A stretch of DNA of 13,226 bases from Deltaproteobacteria bacterium (GTDB taxonomy: Bacteria > Desulfobacterota > UBA8473): assembly GCA_030643245.1 (NCBI GenBank), contig DAOWME010000060.1:1-13226 (forward strand), read 5' to 3'. Under the pieces are notes generated by a model, which searched no databases, had not been told where the DNA came from, and worked only from the letters and a program-made list of their open reading frames with translations. The translations under genes were made by a program, and so were the position numbers. The first letter of the stretch is position 1, and the number at the start of each line of letters is the position of its first letter. Positions 13,085 to 13,226 of the stretch are shown here, in pieces.

Positions 13085-13226
13085 ATGGACTTCTTGAGAA
13101 AAGGGCACGAGTTGGTTTCCAATTCAGAAATGAGCAATTTTTTCTCTGAGCAAGGCCGCACGACGGTTTGCGCCGAGGCGTACATGATCGTACGTCGCAG
13201 GCGTAAACCTGAGGAGAACGCAGTTC
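13085..13226 (+). CDS. Possible partial ORF running off the right edge
   Basis: From the ATG at 13085 (or 13130) the frame is open to the edge. It reads MDFLRKGHELVSNSEMSNFF, then SEQGRTTVCAEAYMIVRRRR and KPEENAV. The last 12 residues come from the 38-bp repeat shared with the end of the broken methyltransferase, where the matching frame reads VRRWRKPEENA. No clear ribosome binding site is seen, and no family was recognised. The shared frame with two silent differences is the only sign that it is coding. Confidence 0.3.
   Translation, partial: MDFLRKGHELVSNSEMSNFFSEQGRTTVCAEAYMIVRRRRKPEENAV
13189..13226 (+). repeat. 38-bp repeat, copy 2 (direct repeat with 2377-2414)
   Basis: This segment matches 2377-2414 at 34 of 38 positions in the same orientation and is cut by the window edge, so the repeat may be longer. 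Both copies start with CGTACGTCGC and contain GAGGAGAACGCAG. The sequence to the left of each copy is unrelated, so the repeat has a sharp left boundary. Confidence 0.6.

Noticed and set aside
13003..13185. Minus-strand frame of 60 codons near the right edge
   Set aside because: It has no ribosome binding site, and the opposite frame shares a coding-like match with 2378-2414.
1..13226. CRISPR arrays, tRNA and rRNA genes
   Set aside because: No regularly spaced direct repeats, tRNA cloverleaf or rRNA sequence was seen by reading; a covariance-model scan was not possible here.

Overview
This window is chromosomal bacterial DNA of moderate GC. Its core is an intact gene block for the membrane arm and connecting module of respiratory complex I, and both sides are broken accessory DNA. 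The low-to-moderate GC, the separate NuoC and NuoD, the A-B-C-D-H-I-J-K order without E-F-G between D and H, and the GAF-fused PilB/GspE ATPase fit an environmental Gram-negative lineage. A planctomycete (possibly anammox-like), Nitrospirota or deltaproteobacterial-type genome is possible. This is inference only; no rRNA or lineage marker is present.

Left flank (1-2456): the broken C-terminal end of an integron-integrase-like tyrosine recombinase, an 88-residue unknown ORF on the minus strand, and a ParB-domain/DNA-methyltransferase gene. The last is frameshifted by one extra T near 1143-1145. It is then cut at 2377, just where its catalytic DPPY motif should follow, and foreign sequence is joined there. 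That joined 38-bp sequence recurs in the same orientation at the right edge (13189-13226).

Core (2457-7761): an intergenic leader with a perfect 18-bp TetR-type palindrome next to a possible promoter, then nuoA, nuoB, nuoC, nuoD, nuoH, nuoI, nuoJ and nuoK, all intact and on the plus strand. The genes for the NADH-oxidising arm (nuoE, F, G) and the remaining antiporter-like subunits (nuoL, M, N) are absent, so the full complex needs genes elsewhere. A repeat fragment starts within the nuoK stop codon.

Right half (7762-13226): a 773-residue GAF-MshEN-PilB/GspE ATPase on the plus strand, a gap with decayed transposase and small-ORF remnants on the minus strand, a 72-residue NifU-type scaffold protein with its own promoter, a complete 187-bp MITE-like element with 26-bp perfect terminal inverted repeats (second copy of the repeat after nuoK), a convergent two-domain HAD phosphatase fusion on the minus strand, and a patchy intergenic end with a partial ORF running off the window.

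The most interesting signals are the two copies of the inverted-repeat element with a covarying internal hairpin, the methyltransferase cut at its catalytic motif by a fragment that also occurs 10.8 kb away, and the palindrome at the likely nuo promoter.
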